Shown here piece by piece: positions 41,477-50,871 of a stretch of 64,000 nucleotides of DNA. The notes beneath the pieces are model-generated. The model was given only the letters and a program-made list of their open reading frames with translations. It had not been told where the DNA came from and searched no databases. The translations under genes were made by a program, and so were the position numbers. Source of the stretch: UBA2638 sp046293135. GTDB lineage: Bacteria > Pseudomonadota > Alphaproteobacteria > Micavibrionales > Micavibrionaceae. The stretch spans positions 310,001-374,000 of the forward strand of contig JBKBPR010000001.1 in NCBI GenBank assembly GCA_046293135.1, given 5' to 3'. Within the stretch, counting starts at the first letter, position 1, and every line of letters begins with the position of its first letter.

Positions 41477-42718
41477 TTAGAACAATCTCAGAACGCTCTG
41501 CTGTGCCTGTGATGCCAATGACAGAGAGGTTACGCCGAGCTGCTGTCTGGTCTGAAGTGCCAGCAAGTTTGCGCCTTCCTCGTTCAAATCTGCCAATGTC
41601 AAGTCGTCACGGCCTGCTCTGAGTGTCTCGATCGTCTGCTGTGTGAAGTCACGGCGTGTCTGGATCAAGGACAAGTCAGTTGCAATCAAGCTACCGAAGT
41701 TACGAACGGTTCTTGTCGCTGCTGTCAGGTCGTTACCGCTGGCATCAACACCTGCACGTGTGGTGAAGTCTGCAACACGCAGGTTCAAACCAATCGCGGT
41801 CAAGTCATCACCAGTTGTTGAAAGGTTACTTGTTCCTGACTCATTGAACATGGTCAGAAGGTCGTTTCCTTTCAGCAGGTTGATACCGTTAAAGCTCGCA
41901 TCATTGGCCGTCGCGGAGATCTCCGTGAGGATTTTGTCATAGCGTGCTGTAAGGTTCTCAAGCTGGCTCTGAAGACCGTTATAGATCGTTGTTTCACCGG
42001 AAGAGTCACGTACAAGTGTTCCACCGAAGTTCACAACAGGGGATGACTCTGCTCCGCCTTCATTGACCGTAATTGCAACACGTTCAATATTGGCAACGCC
42101 AGCAGTAACGTCAATCGACAAGTTACCGTCAGCATTGATGGTTGCACCTAACAATGATTGACCGAATGCAGCTGTACCTGAAGTAAAGGCCGCAATCAGG
42201 TCGTCAACGGTTTGAGCACCAGTAACTGTTGTTTCCACAAATGTGCCGTCAGCTTCAATCCGAACAGTGATTGTATCAGCAGCACTTGTGAAGCCGTTGA
42301 TACCGCCGAGAAGGTCGGATAAAGCAGTCGCGCCTGCAGCAACAGTTGTTGTTGTTGTGCTGGCATCACGCAGACCGCGGATTGTACCAACATTTGTTGA
42401 AGAGCCGTTGTAAGCGCCTTTTGCTTCATCAATGATGGAGTCAGCAGTTTTCAGAAGTTTTGAGATTGCTGTAATACCTTTGTCAGCTTCTTCAATTGTT
42501 CTGATCGAGAGGTTGATCCCGTCAAGAAGCGCAGAAAGATCGCTCGCACGGTTGTTGAAAGACTGAGCACGGAAGAAGTTCAGCGGATTGTCGAGCGCTG
42601 AATTAACTTTCTTACCAGTCGATAAACGAAACTGTGTCGTATCGATTGTTCTTTGCGTACTTTGTAGGGAGAGTAGGTTGTTCCGCAATGCGGAGGTAAG
42701 TGAAATATCACCGGTCAT
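41477..42718 (-). CDS. Flagellin
   Basis: 413 residues, major filament protein. The N-terminal D0-D1 region (ISLTSALRNNLLSLQSTQRTIDTTQFRLSTGKKVNSALDNPLNFFRAQSFNNRASDLSALL) and the C-terminal helix (LADLNEEGANLLALQTRQQLGVTSLSLASQAQQSVLRLF) are conserved. The variable middle, residues about 125-320, is rich in T, A, V and S, giving many possible O-glycosylation sites. It has no signal peptide, as expected for type III export. The divergent gene is a GT41-type glycosyltransferase. The paralog count cannot be told from this window. Confidence 0.96.
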   Translation of the reverse strand: MTGDISLTSALRNNLLSLQSTQRTIDTTQFRLSTGKKVNSALDNPLNFFRAQSFNNRASDLSALLDGINLSIRTIEEADKGITAISKLLKTADSIIDEAKGAYNGSSTNVGTIRGLRDASTTTTTVAAGATALSDLLGGINGFTSAADTITVRIEADGTFVETTVTGAQTVDDLIAAFTSGTAAFGQSLLGATINADGNLSIDVTAGVANIERVAITVNEGGAESSPVVNFGGTLVRDSSGETTIYNGLQSQLENLTARYDKILTEISATANDASFNGINLLKGNDLLTMFNESGTSNLSTTGDDLTAIGLNLRVADFTTRAGVDASGNDLTAATRTVRNFGSLIATDLSLIQTRRDFTQQTIETLRAGRDDLTLADLNEEGANLLALQTRQQLGVTSLSLASQAQQSVLRLF

Positions 42719-42932
42719 GTTTCTATTCCTTTCCTAGGTTTAGAAGTTTGCTATGTAAAGAGAGATTCGTAATCCTTGAACCTCATAGTCCAATCTAACA
42801 GAAAAACTCTTAACAAGCAGTAAATATTTATGCAAGGGCGGATGTTTTTGTTATGCTGTTGAAAAGAATTTTTACTTTCTTCATGTTTTCCAAGCCTTTG
42901 CGCCAATTCAGAATTTTAGGGAAATCTAATAA

Positions 42933-45122
42933 ATGACACAGAATATGAGTCCGGCAGATGTGCGTAAAACACTTGAAATGCAAGCCAAAGAGCTTGAAAA
43001 AATGTTAAAGAGAAACCCGCAAGATTACACATCTATGTTTAAATATGCGGTGAGATTGCATCTTTTGGATCTCCATGATGATGCATCCGCGATTCTTTTA
43101 AAACTCGTTAAGCTGGGTGCAGAGCAAGTTGAGGTTTATGAGATCGGCGGGAAAGCACTTATTAAGGCAGGACGCCTAAAGGAAGCAGTGGAGGTTCTTG
43201 AAAAAGGCCTGAGTCTTCATCCGGATAGTCAGGCTTTGCGTTTATTGCTGGGTAATGCCCTGAATAGCGCACAGGATTTCAAGAGCGCGGAAGAGGCGCT
43301 CATTACGGCCTATGAGAAAAACCCGTCAAACATCGACACTATAATGATGCTCGGTGTGTTTTATATGAATATGGGATACTATGACAAAGCCGCATTTGTT
43401 CTTCGAAAAGGGCTTGATGTAGATCCTGATAATATACCGATGCTGAATAATCTCGGCACTATCTATATGAATATGAAGGAATTTGTTCCGGCCTCTGAAT
43501 ATTTCCTCAAAGCGCTGAAGCTTGATAACGGCAATCTGGCCTGTATCAGCAATATCGCAGGCTGTTTCGAAAAGATGGATCACGCAGAGGTGGCACTGCA
43601 ATTTTATGATGCGGCGCTGGATATTCAGAAAGACTATGGCCCCGTAATTTGCGCGAAAGCATCGATGTTATGCAATCACGGCATGGCGCAAGAGACGCAG
43701 GCGCTTTATAAAGAAGGTCTTGAACTGCTTTCCAAGGATGAAAAAGCCCGCCGCAACCTTGATTATCTTTTACATCGCAGCAATTACGTCTTTTATATTC
43801 ATTACATCCCTGAATTTTCGCGCCAAAACATACTTGATGAAATACTAGGCTGGCAAAAGGAAATGTGCGGCGATAGCGTCGAAATTCCCTCGCTGGCCTT
43901 CCCGAATGCGCCGGAAAAAGACCGTAAGCTGAAAATCGGCCTTATTTCCGGCGGTTTTTCTGTTCACCCTGTCGGACAAATGATTTTGGGCGCTTTGGAA
44001 AATATTGATAAGGATAAATTCGAAATCCTGATTTTTTCCGATACGCCGCCCGGCAAAAAGGACTACATACATGAAAAATTTATCGCATTGGCCGATCATT
44101 ATGATGACACGTTCGGGATTATCAATTACGAGGTGATCGAGCGTATTAGAGGGCAAAATATTGATATTCTGGTCGAATTATCAGGCCATTCCGATGGCGG
44201 TCGGCGCTTGCCGCTTGTCGCAGAGCGCGTTGCGCCAGTTCAGCTTAAATGGGTCGGGGGGCTGTTTAACACCACTGGTATCCCGCAAATGGACTGGATA
44301 TTGGGTGATGCGGTTGAAATCCCCGAGGGCGATGAGGAATGGTATACCGAAAAAGTCTACCGTATGCCTGATGATTATATCGTTTACACCCCGCCATATT
44401 ATGCGCCTGAGGTCGGGGCGCTGCCCGCTCTTGAAAAGGGGTATGTGACCTTCGGAAACCTGAATAATCTGACCAAGACCAATTCCTATTCCATCGAACT
44501 GTGGTCGAAGATCATGCACAAAGTCCCGAATAGTAAATTGCTGCTGAAATTCGGCAAGATGAATGTCCAGTTTGTGCAGGATCATATTAAATCCTCCTTT
44601 GCCAAGCACGGCATTACCGAAGATAGGCTGATCTTGGAAGGCGGGGAAAAGCACCAAGCGTTTTTGGGCGTTTATAACCGTATCGATATCGGGCTTGACC
44701 CGCACCCTTATACGGGCGGCTTGACCACCTGTGAAGCGATGTGGATGGGCGTTCCCGTTGTGACCTTGCCGGGGGAAACCTTCGCAGGACGCCATGCCGC
44801 CTCCCACCTGACCACGGCGGGGTTGACCGATTGGGTTGCCAAGTCGGAGCAGGATTATATCGATATCGCCGTGAAATGGGCGCAGGATCTGGACGGGCTT
44901 GCCAGGCTGCGGGCGAGGTTGCGTGAAAAGGTCGCGGCTTCCCCCCTTGTGGACGGGGTAAAATTTGCGAAGAATTTCGAAATTGCGCTGCGGCATATGT
45001 GGGCGGATTGGTGCGATATGAAGCTTTCGCAAACTGATAAGCCACAAAACAAGCAAACTGGTGACGGTAAGGGCAAAGTCAAAGTCAAAGCCAAAGGCCA
45101 GAAGAAGAAAAAATCGACGTAA
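42933..45122 (+). CDS. TPR-domain GT41 (SPINDLY/OGT-like) glycosyltransferase
   Basis: 729 residues. The N-terminal part (about 15-280) has around eight tetratricopeptide repeats (for example LGNALNSAQDFKSAEEALITAYEKNPSN). The C-terminal part follows the OGT catalytic fold: KIGLISGGFSVHPVGQM, ILVELSGHSDGGRRLPLVAERVAPVQLKWVGGLFNTTG, then VTFGNLNNLTKTNSYSIELWSKIMHKVPNSKLLLK and the conserved GLDPHPYTGGLTTCEAMWMGVPVVTLPGETFAGRHAASHL. These enzymes attach a single sugar to serine or threonine of proteins. The divergent flagellin makes O-glycosylation of flagellin the likely role. A lysine-rich tail ends the protein. Confidence 0.88.
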   Translation: MTQNMSPADVRKTLEMQAKELEKMLKRNPQDYTSMFKYAVRLHLLDLHDDASAILLKLVKLGAEQVEVYEIGGKALIKAGRLKEAVEVLEKGLSLHPDSQALRLLLGNALNSAQDFKSAEEALITAYEKNPSNIDTIMMLGVFYMNMGYYDKAAFVLRKGLDVDPDNIPMLNNLGTIYMNMKEFVPASEYFLKALKLDNGNLACISNIAGCFEKMDHAEVALQFYDAALDIQKDYGPVICAKASMLCNHGMAQETQALYKEGLELLSKDEKARRNLDYLLHRSNYVFYIHYIPEFSRQNILDEILGWQKEMCGDSVEIPSLAFPNAPEKDRKLKIGLISGGFSVHPVGQMILGALENIDKDKFEILIFSDTPPGKKDYIHEKFIALADHYDDTFGIINYEVIERIRGQNIDILVELSGHSDGGRRLPLVAERVAPVQLKWVGGLFNTTGIPQMDWILGDAVEIPEGDEEWYTEKVYRMPDDYIVYTPPYYAPEVGALPALEKGYVTFGNLNNLTKTNSYSIELWSKIMHKVPNSKLLLKFGKMNVQFVQDHIKSSFAKHGITEDRLILEGGEKHQAFLGVYNRIDIGLDPHPYTGGLTTCEAMWMGVPVVTLPGETFAGRHAASHLTTAGLTDWVAKSEQDYIDIAVKWAQDLDGLARLRARLREKVAASPLVDGVKFAKNFEIALRHMWADWCDMKLSQTDKPQNKQTGDGKGKVKVKAKGQKKKKST

Positions 45123-45154
45123 GCCCAACACGTAATTGATGGAAGGAAAAAGTC

Positions 45155-46033
45155 ATGTCAGCAGAACGTCAGGAAATCCCTGTAAAGGCCTTGCCGGGAG
45201 CGCCGCAACAAAAATGGACAATGCCGGAAACGCCCGCCGATCGCACGCTGGAAACGGCGATTATGCCCTTTGACGAGTTTTTGCGGTTGCGGCTGCGGTC
45301 GGGTGATGATCGCCGTGGGCTTTTTCCCGCCACGGGCTATGATCAGAAATATATGGATGATCTGCTCACAGACCCCGTGATGCAAAAGGTCAAGGATGAT
45401 TATACGTTTACGGCGTGGAGCATGGAGCCTGATAGTATCGTTTTCCTCGGTGAGGTGATTGATATGTTCAAGCCGCGTGTGGTGCTGGAACTTGGCTCAG
45501 GTATCTCAACGCCGATCTTGGCGGCACGGCTCAAGGCGCTATGGGCGGGGCATGATAACAGGCCGCTTTATGTCACAATCGATCAATCGGATGAATATCT
45601 CTCACAAACGCTCAATCTGGTTGAAAAGGGCGATGTCGCCGATATCGTAAAGCCGCTGGTCTTCCCAATGGCTTATTTTGAGGTCGGTCAGGATGAAAAA
45701 GGCGAGACGCAGGCTCTGGCCTGTTATGATTTCAATGAGGAAAAGCTTTTCGAAGCGTGCGGTGGGCAACGCCCCGATATGATTATCATTGATGGGCCGA
45801 CCGGCGGCGGGGCAGGCGGGTTCCCGTTTGCGCGTATGCTGACCGCGCCGATCCTCTCGCAATATGCCATGCCGGGGGCGCTGATCTGTATGGATGATGC
45901 CTATCGCGATACGGAGATCAAGGAAGCGCAAAGCTGGATACAAAGCGAAACGGTCAATGTCTTGGGTATCAAGGCTGTCGGCAAAGGCCTGATGATGGGG
46001 CTGGTCAACGAAAACGCCGCAAACGCGTTTTAG
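45155..46033 (+). CDS. Class I methyltransferase-like protein next to the GT41 gene
   Basis: 292 residues. Residues about 110-130 carry a glycine-rich nucleotide/SAM-type loop, VVLELGSGISTPIL, and later PDMIIIDGPTGG is the aspartate-strand loop of Rossmann methyltransferases. Substrate or activity are not shown by sequence. A strong AAGGAA ribosome site lies before the ATG at 45155, 32 bases behind the glycosyltransferase, so they are likely one operon. Combined context suggests post-translational modification of flagellin or its sugar, which is inference. Confidence 0.65.
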   Translation: MSAERQEIPVKALPGAPQQKWTMPETPADRTLETAIMPFDEFLRLRLRSGDDRRGLFPATGYDQKYMDDLLTDPVMQKVKDDYTFTAWSMEPDSIVFLGEVIDMFKPRVVLELGSGISTPILAARLKALWAGHDNRPLYVTIDQSDEYLSQTLNLVEKGDVADIVKPLVFPMAYFEVGQDEKGETQALACYDFNEEKLFEACGGQRPDMIIIDGPTGGGAGGFPFARMLTAPILSQYAMPGALICMDDAYRDTEIKEAQSWIQSETVNVLGIKAVGKGLMMGLVNENAANAF

Positions 46034-46078
46034 AGATAGCTCTTATTCTCTTATTAAATTTTCTCAAAAACAAGAAAA

Positions 46079-46107
46079 CCCGAATGAAGATTCCTTCTCC
46101 ATTCGGG
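46079..46107 (-). terminator. Terminator after the hook operon
   Basis: Stem CCCGAATG (46079-46086) and CATTCGGG (46100-46107) with a 13-base loop. On the minus strand it is followed by a T-rich stretch (TTTTCTTGTTTTTG), so it serves the minus hook transcript; the plus gene at 45155 may share it. Confidence 0.7.
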
Positions 46108-46245
46108 CTTCCTGTGAACTGCAGTTGGTTCCATTCACATCCGTTCTGGACCGGTCCGTTTGCAGTTGTTCAGGGTGTAAGGCTTTGGAGGTTAGGGAAT
46201 AAATGGAGGGTAGCCATTTGCCCAAAACCCTAAACCCTTAATCAA

Positions 46246-46289
46246 ACCGGCCTTTTGGCGTGCCTTATTCGCTCGCGCTCAAGGCCGGT
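46246..46289. other. Hairpin at the 3' end of the hook operon
   Basis: ACCGGCCTT (46246-46254) and AAGGCCGGT (46281-46289) form a 9-base stem around a 26-base loop, directly behind the flgE stop. The remaining part of the 283-base gap also holds GGACCGGTCC, a 10-base palindrome at 46148-46157, of unknown purpose. Confidence 0.5.
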
Positions 46290-46316
46290 GATTATTCTTT
46301 ATCTTTGCTCCTATCC

Positions 46317-48059
46317 TTAACGCAGGCTCAAGAGATCCTGTGTCATCTGGTCAACTGTGTTGATCGTTCGCGTTCCCGCGCCAAAGGCACGTTGTGCGAT
46401 AATCAACCGCGCAAATTCATCAGCCAGATCAACGTTGGAGGCTTCGAGCGTTGACGGCTCAACAAATCCTGCACCGCCCGTTCCGGCTCTGCGAAGGTTC
46501 TCTTCGCCCGATTCTTCGGTTTCAGAGTAGGCCGTTCCTGACACTTCTCTGAGGCCGTTTGCATTGGCAAATGTAATCAACGGAACTTGGTATAATCTCG
46601 CTGAAGCACCGTTGGAGAACCGTGCGACGACGAAGCCTTCGCGGGTAATTTCAACGCCTGTCCGCAAGCCCAGCTCTGCGCCGTTCTGATCGGAGAAGAT
46701 TACATCATAGTTACCGGAGAATTGTGAAAATCTCTCGATATCAATGCTGAAACTCTGTGGCGCTGAGCCGTTGCCCCAAATGATATTCGACAGGTTGATG
46801 TCCACATTGCCTTGGCTGTCTTGGGCGGCGTTGATCGTTCCGTCACCGTTGAAGTTCAGCAAGCCGTTGGAGATCGTGTTGCCGTCAGGGTGAATGATGC
46901 TCAACTGCCACCAGCCGCGGCTGTTATATTGCACATCGCCTGGATTGTTACGGTATGACGGGAAGTTTCCGCTGCTGTAAGGCGGTGTATCGGTCGGTAA
47001 TCCGTTATCATATTCAGGGCCTGACAGATCGTTCGATTCAAAGTTTCCGGCAGTTAATCCCAAATTGCCGAGCGATGTTCCCGCACCGACATTGGCCAGT
47101 GTGATGAATTGCGTTGCGCCGCCTGTGTATTCGGTGCGCTGTATCACAAGCTCACCACGGTTACTGAGGAATGCTGTTGCACCCGGAACGTTGGCATTGA
47201 TATCGGTGATGATATCGGAAATCGTTCTGACTACGACATCTTCCGTCCCTGATGTACCGCTGGTTGGTACGGTGTCAATCTCGTAAACCCGGTCAGGGCC
47301 ACCGTCAACGGAGACAGTGAATTGCTGTCCGTTGATCGCACCGAGATTGCTGACCAGAGATGTCGTCGCCGAGAGCGAGCCGATTGAGCCGGCGGCCGTA
47401 CCCATCGGGCCGAATGTCTTGGTGTAGTTCAGCGTGATTGTCTGTGGTGACCCAAGCGCATCGTAAACCGTCAAGCCACGCGAGAAGTCGACCGCTGATG
47501 TCAAAGCATCAGATAATGTCTTATCGGCCTCGGTTGCATCAAGGTTAATCGCCAGCTGGGCTGATGTTGTCGGGCGTGTCAATCCACCGAGGAAGGCCAC
47601 ATCCGCAGGAACAAGCGATACAAGGTCACCCTGATTGGCGGGGAGATTGCCGTTCGCATCAATCGGCCATGCATAGAGTACGAAGCCCGAAGCGTTACGG
47701 AGCAAGCCCTGCGCATCTTCGGAAAATTGTCCGGCGCGGGTGTATAAGAATTCCTGTCCGAAATCGTTGGAGCGTTTAACAGGAAAGAAGCCGTTTCCGG
47801 AAATCGAAGCATCGGTTGAGGATGCGGTCTGCTGGAGCGAGCCTTGTTGATCAACACGCTGCAATCTGTTCACCGATACAGTTCCCGGTGAATAGCGTGA
47901 CGAGCGCCCTTCGGTTGTAACCAGCGATTGGAAGGAAGCTTCCGAGCGCTTAAATCCGGTCGTGTTCACGTTGGCGATATTGTTCGAAATAATCGCCGTG
48001 TTCTGGCTCTGCGCGAACAGCGCCGACACACCGGTAAAGAGTGATCCAAATAGTCCCAT
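46317..48059 (-). CDS. flgE: Flagellar hook protein FlgE, second copy
   Basis: 580 residues, FlgE/F/G family. N-terminal MGLFGSLFTGVSALFAQSQNTAIISNNIANVNTTGFKR and GNGFFPVKRS, a long middle domain, and the C-terminal FVEPSTLEASNVDLADEFARLIIAQRAFGAGTRTINTVDQMTQDLLSLR. It shares its first eight residues and overall plan with the neighbouring 606-residue protein, so they are paralogs from a tandem duplication. They have clearly diverged: the conserved helix reads ANVNTTGFKRS here, against ANMSTVGYKRS. The gene ends the flgI operon and is followed by terminators. Which copy builds the hook is unknown. Confidence 0.9.
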   Translation of the reverse strand: MGLFGSLFTGVSALFAQSQNTAIISNNIANVNTTGFKRSEASFQSLVTTEGRSSRYSPGTVSVNRLQRVDQQGSLQQTASSTDASISGNGFFPVKRSNDFGQEFLYTRAGQFSEDAQGLLRNASGFVLYAWPIDANGNLPANQGDLVSLVPADVAFLGGLTRPTTSAQLAINLDATEADKTLSDALTSAVDFSRGLTVYDALGSPQTITLNYTKTFGPMGTAAGSIGSLSATTSLVSNLGAINGQQFTVSVDGGPDRVYEIDTVPTSGTSGTEDVVVRTISDIITDINANVPGATAFLSNRGELVIQRTEYTGGATQFITLANVGAGTSLGNLGLTAGNFESNDLSGPEYDNGLPTDTPPYSSGNFPSYRNNPGDVQYNSRGWWQLSIIHPDGNTISNGLLNFNGDGTINAAQDSQGNVDINLSNIIWGNGSAPQSFSIDIERFSQFSGNYDVIFSDQNGAELGLRTGVEITREGFVVARFSNGASARLYQVPLITFANANGLREVSGTAYSETEESGEENLRRAGTGGAGFVEPSTLEASNVDLADEFARLIIAQRAFGAGTRTINTVDQMTQDLLSLR

Positions 48060-48142
48060 TTTTTAGTCTCCTTTTTTATAAAGAGTTGAAGCGGTTGAAG
48101 TTGAGGTTGCGGTTTTAATTAAGGTGATGGCTGAGCGTTTGA

Positions 48143-49963
48143 TCATCGTTTCAACCTCACCAGATTCTGTGTCATTTCATCGACGGCGCTAATGACCTTG
48201 GAGTTCAATCCGAACATCCGTTGATGGATAATCAGATCACTAAACTCCCCTGCGATATCGACATTTGAATTTTCTAACGTAGAGCCACTGATAAACCCTG
48301 CGCCGCCTGTTCCGGCTGCGTGCAGTTCCGGTAGGCCGGAGCGATCAGAGAGCGAGAAGATCGTGCCGGATTGCTCGATCAAGCCATCGGGATTGACAAA
48401 GTTCGCAAGCGGAATGCGGTAGATCGGCACTTTTTGCCCGTTCGAAAATGACATGACCACAAAGCCGTCATTGTCGATGGAAATTCCTGTGCGCTGGCCA
48501 ATCGGCGCGCCGTTCTGACCTGCCTGAATGACATTATATGTGTTGGCGAATTGGCTGAAATTCGTAATATCGACGGTGATCGGCAATTCATCGCCCGTGA
48601 TCGAAAGATCAAAATCAATCGGCGCGCTGCTCAGGTCAATCGTCATATTGCCGCTGGCGTTCGGAACGCCGTTCAAACGTCCGTTGCCGTCAAAATTCAG
48701 CAAGCCGCGACGCAGTTCAACCATATTGCCGCTGGTCGGATTGGCGGGGTCGGGGATCATCAATGTGACTTCCCACCAGCCTTGCGTATTGGGATTGGCC
48801 GTATTGGCAAAGGCGGGGAAATCGCCTTGATCGTCATAAGGCGCAGCCGCGCCGCCGGTAATATCATAAAACGGGGCATAGCTGAAATCACCATCCACAG
48901 GGTCGGGGATCAGGTTAAAGCCTGTGCCTGAAAGAACGCTTGGGGCGCTCGCGCTGACATCGAGGGTTTCGGACGGCAATACCGATTGCACCAAAAGTTG
49001 GCCGTTGCTGTCTATGCGTGCCTCGAATTGTCTTTGACCGCTGCCGTCAACGAAATTGTTGATGACGTTGCGTAGATCCTGAACGGTGTTGACCTGATTG
49101 AGTGATAAATCCGCCGCGCCATTCACAAAGGTCATTGTGAGCGTTTCGGTATTATTGGCGATGGTGAATGTATCGCCCGCTGTGATCGCAGGGGTCGGGC
49201 CGTTCGGGTTGTCGACCATCACATCGGCATTGGCAAACGGCACATTTCTGTTGGTAACGAATTGCGCCATCGGGCCTGTGATTTTGCGGAACTGGAAATC
49301 AACTTGGTGTTGCCCACCGAGATTATCATAGACCGTTACCGCTCTTGAAAAATTTGCAGGTTGTGCAGATACGGGCAATGTCTGCGCGGGAACGAGCCTG
49401 TGCGGATTGATTGCGCGGTCGGCGGCATCAAGATTAAGCGAGAGATCAATACGGCTGGTCGGCACGGATTGGGTCTGGAACAGGCCGACCTCTATCGGAA
49501 CAAGGCTTGAAGGGTCATTGCCGCCGCCGATAGTATTACCGTCAGAATCGACTTGCCAACCATAAAGGAAAAATCCTGCGGAGTTGCGCAAATAGGTGTT
49601 CTGGCTTTCGCGGTCAACGAACTCCCCGAATTGGCCGTTGCGGGTGTAAAAACTCTCGCCGCCGGGCGTAAAGGATTTGCGGACGACAAAAAATCCGTTT
49701 CCGGTAATCCCCGCATCAAGCGTGGAGGAGGTTTGCTGAATGCTGCCTTGCTGGGAGGCTCTGAGCAGCTTGGAGGCTTCAACGCCGCCGCCGACATTCT
49801 TGGTGGTGAACAGGCTGTTGGCGACAATATCCTTAAAGGCCGTGTCCGAGCGTTTATAGCCGACCGTGCTCATATTGGCGACGTTCTGGGAGGTCACCTG
49901 CGTACCACGCGCCGCGGCCATCATGCCGCTTGTGCTGGTAAAGAGTGATCCGAAAAGTCCCAT
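48143..49963 (-). CDS. flgE: Flagellar hook protein FlgE, first copy
   Basis: 606 residues. Starts MGLFGSLFTSTSGMMAAARGTQVTSQNVANMSTVGYKRSDTAFKDIV and ends SGSTLENSNVDIAGEFSDLIIHQRMFGLNSKVISAVDEMTQNLVRLKR, the two conserved ends of hook and rod proteins; the middle is variable. The typical second motif GNGFFVVRKS is present. The 79 bases to the downstream paralog contain no promoter. Export needs the FlgD cap, encoded immediately upstream. Confidence 0.93.
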   Translation of the reverse strand: MGLFGSLFTSTSGMMAAARGTQVTSQNVANMSTVGYKRSDTAFKDIVANSLFTTKNVGGGVEASKLLRASQQGSIQQTSSTLDAGITGNGFFVVRKSFTPGGESFYTRNGQFGEFVDRESQNTYLRNSAGFFLYGWQVDSDGNTIGGGNDPSSLVPIEVGLFQTQSVPTSRIDLSLNLDAADRAINPHRLVPAQTLPVSAQPANFSRAVTVYDNLGGQHQVDFQFRKITGPMAQFVTNRNVPFANADVMVDNPNGPTPAITAGDTFTIANNTETLTMTFVNGAADLSLNQVNTVQDLRNVINNFVDGSGQRQFEARIDSNGQLLVQSVLPSETLDVSASAPSVLSGTGFNLIPDPVDGDFSYAPFYDITGGAAAPYDDQGDFPAFANTANPNTQGWWEVTLMIPDPANPTSGNMVELRRGLLNFDGNGRLNGVPNASGNMTIDLSSAPIDFDLSITGDELPITVDITNFSQFANTYNVIQAGQNGAPIGQRTGISIDNDGFVVMSFSNGQKVPIYRIPLANFVNPDGLIEQSGTIFSLSDRSGLPELHAAGTGGAGFISGSTLENSNVDIAGEFSDLIIHQRMFGLNSKVISAVDEMTQNLVRLKR

Positions 49964-50010
49964 TATTGCTGTCCTCTGTTTTAGTCTTTTGTTTTGTGTC
50001 TTATGTTTGT

Positions 50011-50796
50011 TTAGCCGTTATCAGTATCGTCGTTATCGTTATCGTCATCGTTTCCGCCGTTGTCACCGTCTCCGACATTATCGTTATCCGCGACCGGAGG
50101 TGGTGTCGTTGGCGGTGTCGTTGAGGCTGCTGCTCCGACGCTGACATTCAAGATGTTGCCGACGGATACGGCCCTATCCCCTACGATTGCAAAAATCGCG
50201 CCATTTTGTGTTTCAATGCCTGAAACAACGCCTGAGACGACGGTTGAGCTGCCGACGGATTTCTTCTCGCTATCGAGAGCATCAATCCGAATTTCATAAG
50301 TTCCGGCGGGCATCATCTGCCCTTGCTTGTTGCGCCCATCCCAAGAGAAATCATGACTGCCGACGGTTGTTTTGCCGTTTTCTTCATAGATGATCTCGCC
50401 GGCTTCATTGAGAATGCGGATTTTTGCTTCCAGCGCATTGTCATCGAGCGCATATTTGATTGTGTTGGGATTTGTGCCGTCATGGTAGAATTCGCGGGAG
50501 AGATAGCTCGCGGTTTTACCGACATAATTCAAAGACGAGCTGAAAGAATTGCCGAGGCTCAGCGCCACGAGGCTATCCAGCTTCTGGTTGGTGTTGATCT
50601 GCTGTTCCACACCCGTAAAGGCGACAAGCTGGTTTGTGAACTCCGTGGAGTCCATCGGCGATAGCGGGTCTTGGTATTGTAGCTGAACGGTCAGCAATGT
50701 CAGGAATTGGGCAAAATCTTCCGCCAGCTTGCTGCTGGAAGATTCAGTATTTTGCTGTTGCTGCATCGCCGTTGAAATCGTTACATCGCCTACCAT
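50011..50796 (-). CDS. flgD: Flagellar hook cap protein FlgD
   Basis: 261 residues. The N-terminal scaffold reads DFAQFLTLLTVQLQYQDPLSPMDSTEFTNQLVAFTGVEQQINTNQKLDSLVAL, the FlgD signature, and the core holds an Ig-like domain around SHDFSWDGRNKQGQMMPAGTYEIRIDA. The last 25 residues are almost all D, N and G (DNDNVGDGDNGGNDDDN), an unusual acidic tail beyond the usual end. It sits between fliK and flgE in the operon. Confidence 0.94.
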   Translation of the reverse strand: MVGDVTISTAMQQQQNTESSSSKLAEDFAQFLTLLTVQLQYQDPLSPMDSTEFTNQLVAFTGVEQQINTNQKLDSLVALSLGNSFSSSLNYVGKTASYLSREFYHDGTNPNTIKYALDDNALEAKIRILNEAGEIIYEENGKTTVGSHDFSWDGRNKQGQMMPAGTYEIRIDALDSEKKSVGSSTVVSGVVSGIETQNGAIFAIVGDRAVSVGNILNVSVGAAASTTPPTTPPPVADNDNVGDGDNGGNDDDNDNDDTDNG

Positions 50797-50871
50797 TTGT
50801 TTTACTCCTCAAAAAAATTCATCTTTGTTGTTTGTCGATCTGTGCTTTGCCGTTCATATTTGCCGCACCCA

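Noticed and set aside
42719..42932. Possible sigma54 promoter for flagellin
   Set aside because: Every GG in the minus-strand leader lacks a GC ten bases away; the TTGGCGC...TTGG motif near 42880-42900 is off by one base. The real promoter could not be identified.
46141..46160. GGACCGGTCC palindrome as a restriction or attachment site
   Set aside because: Ten-base palindromes occur by chance and there is no integrase, direct repeat or tRNA near it.
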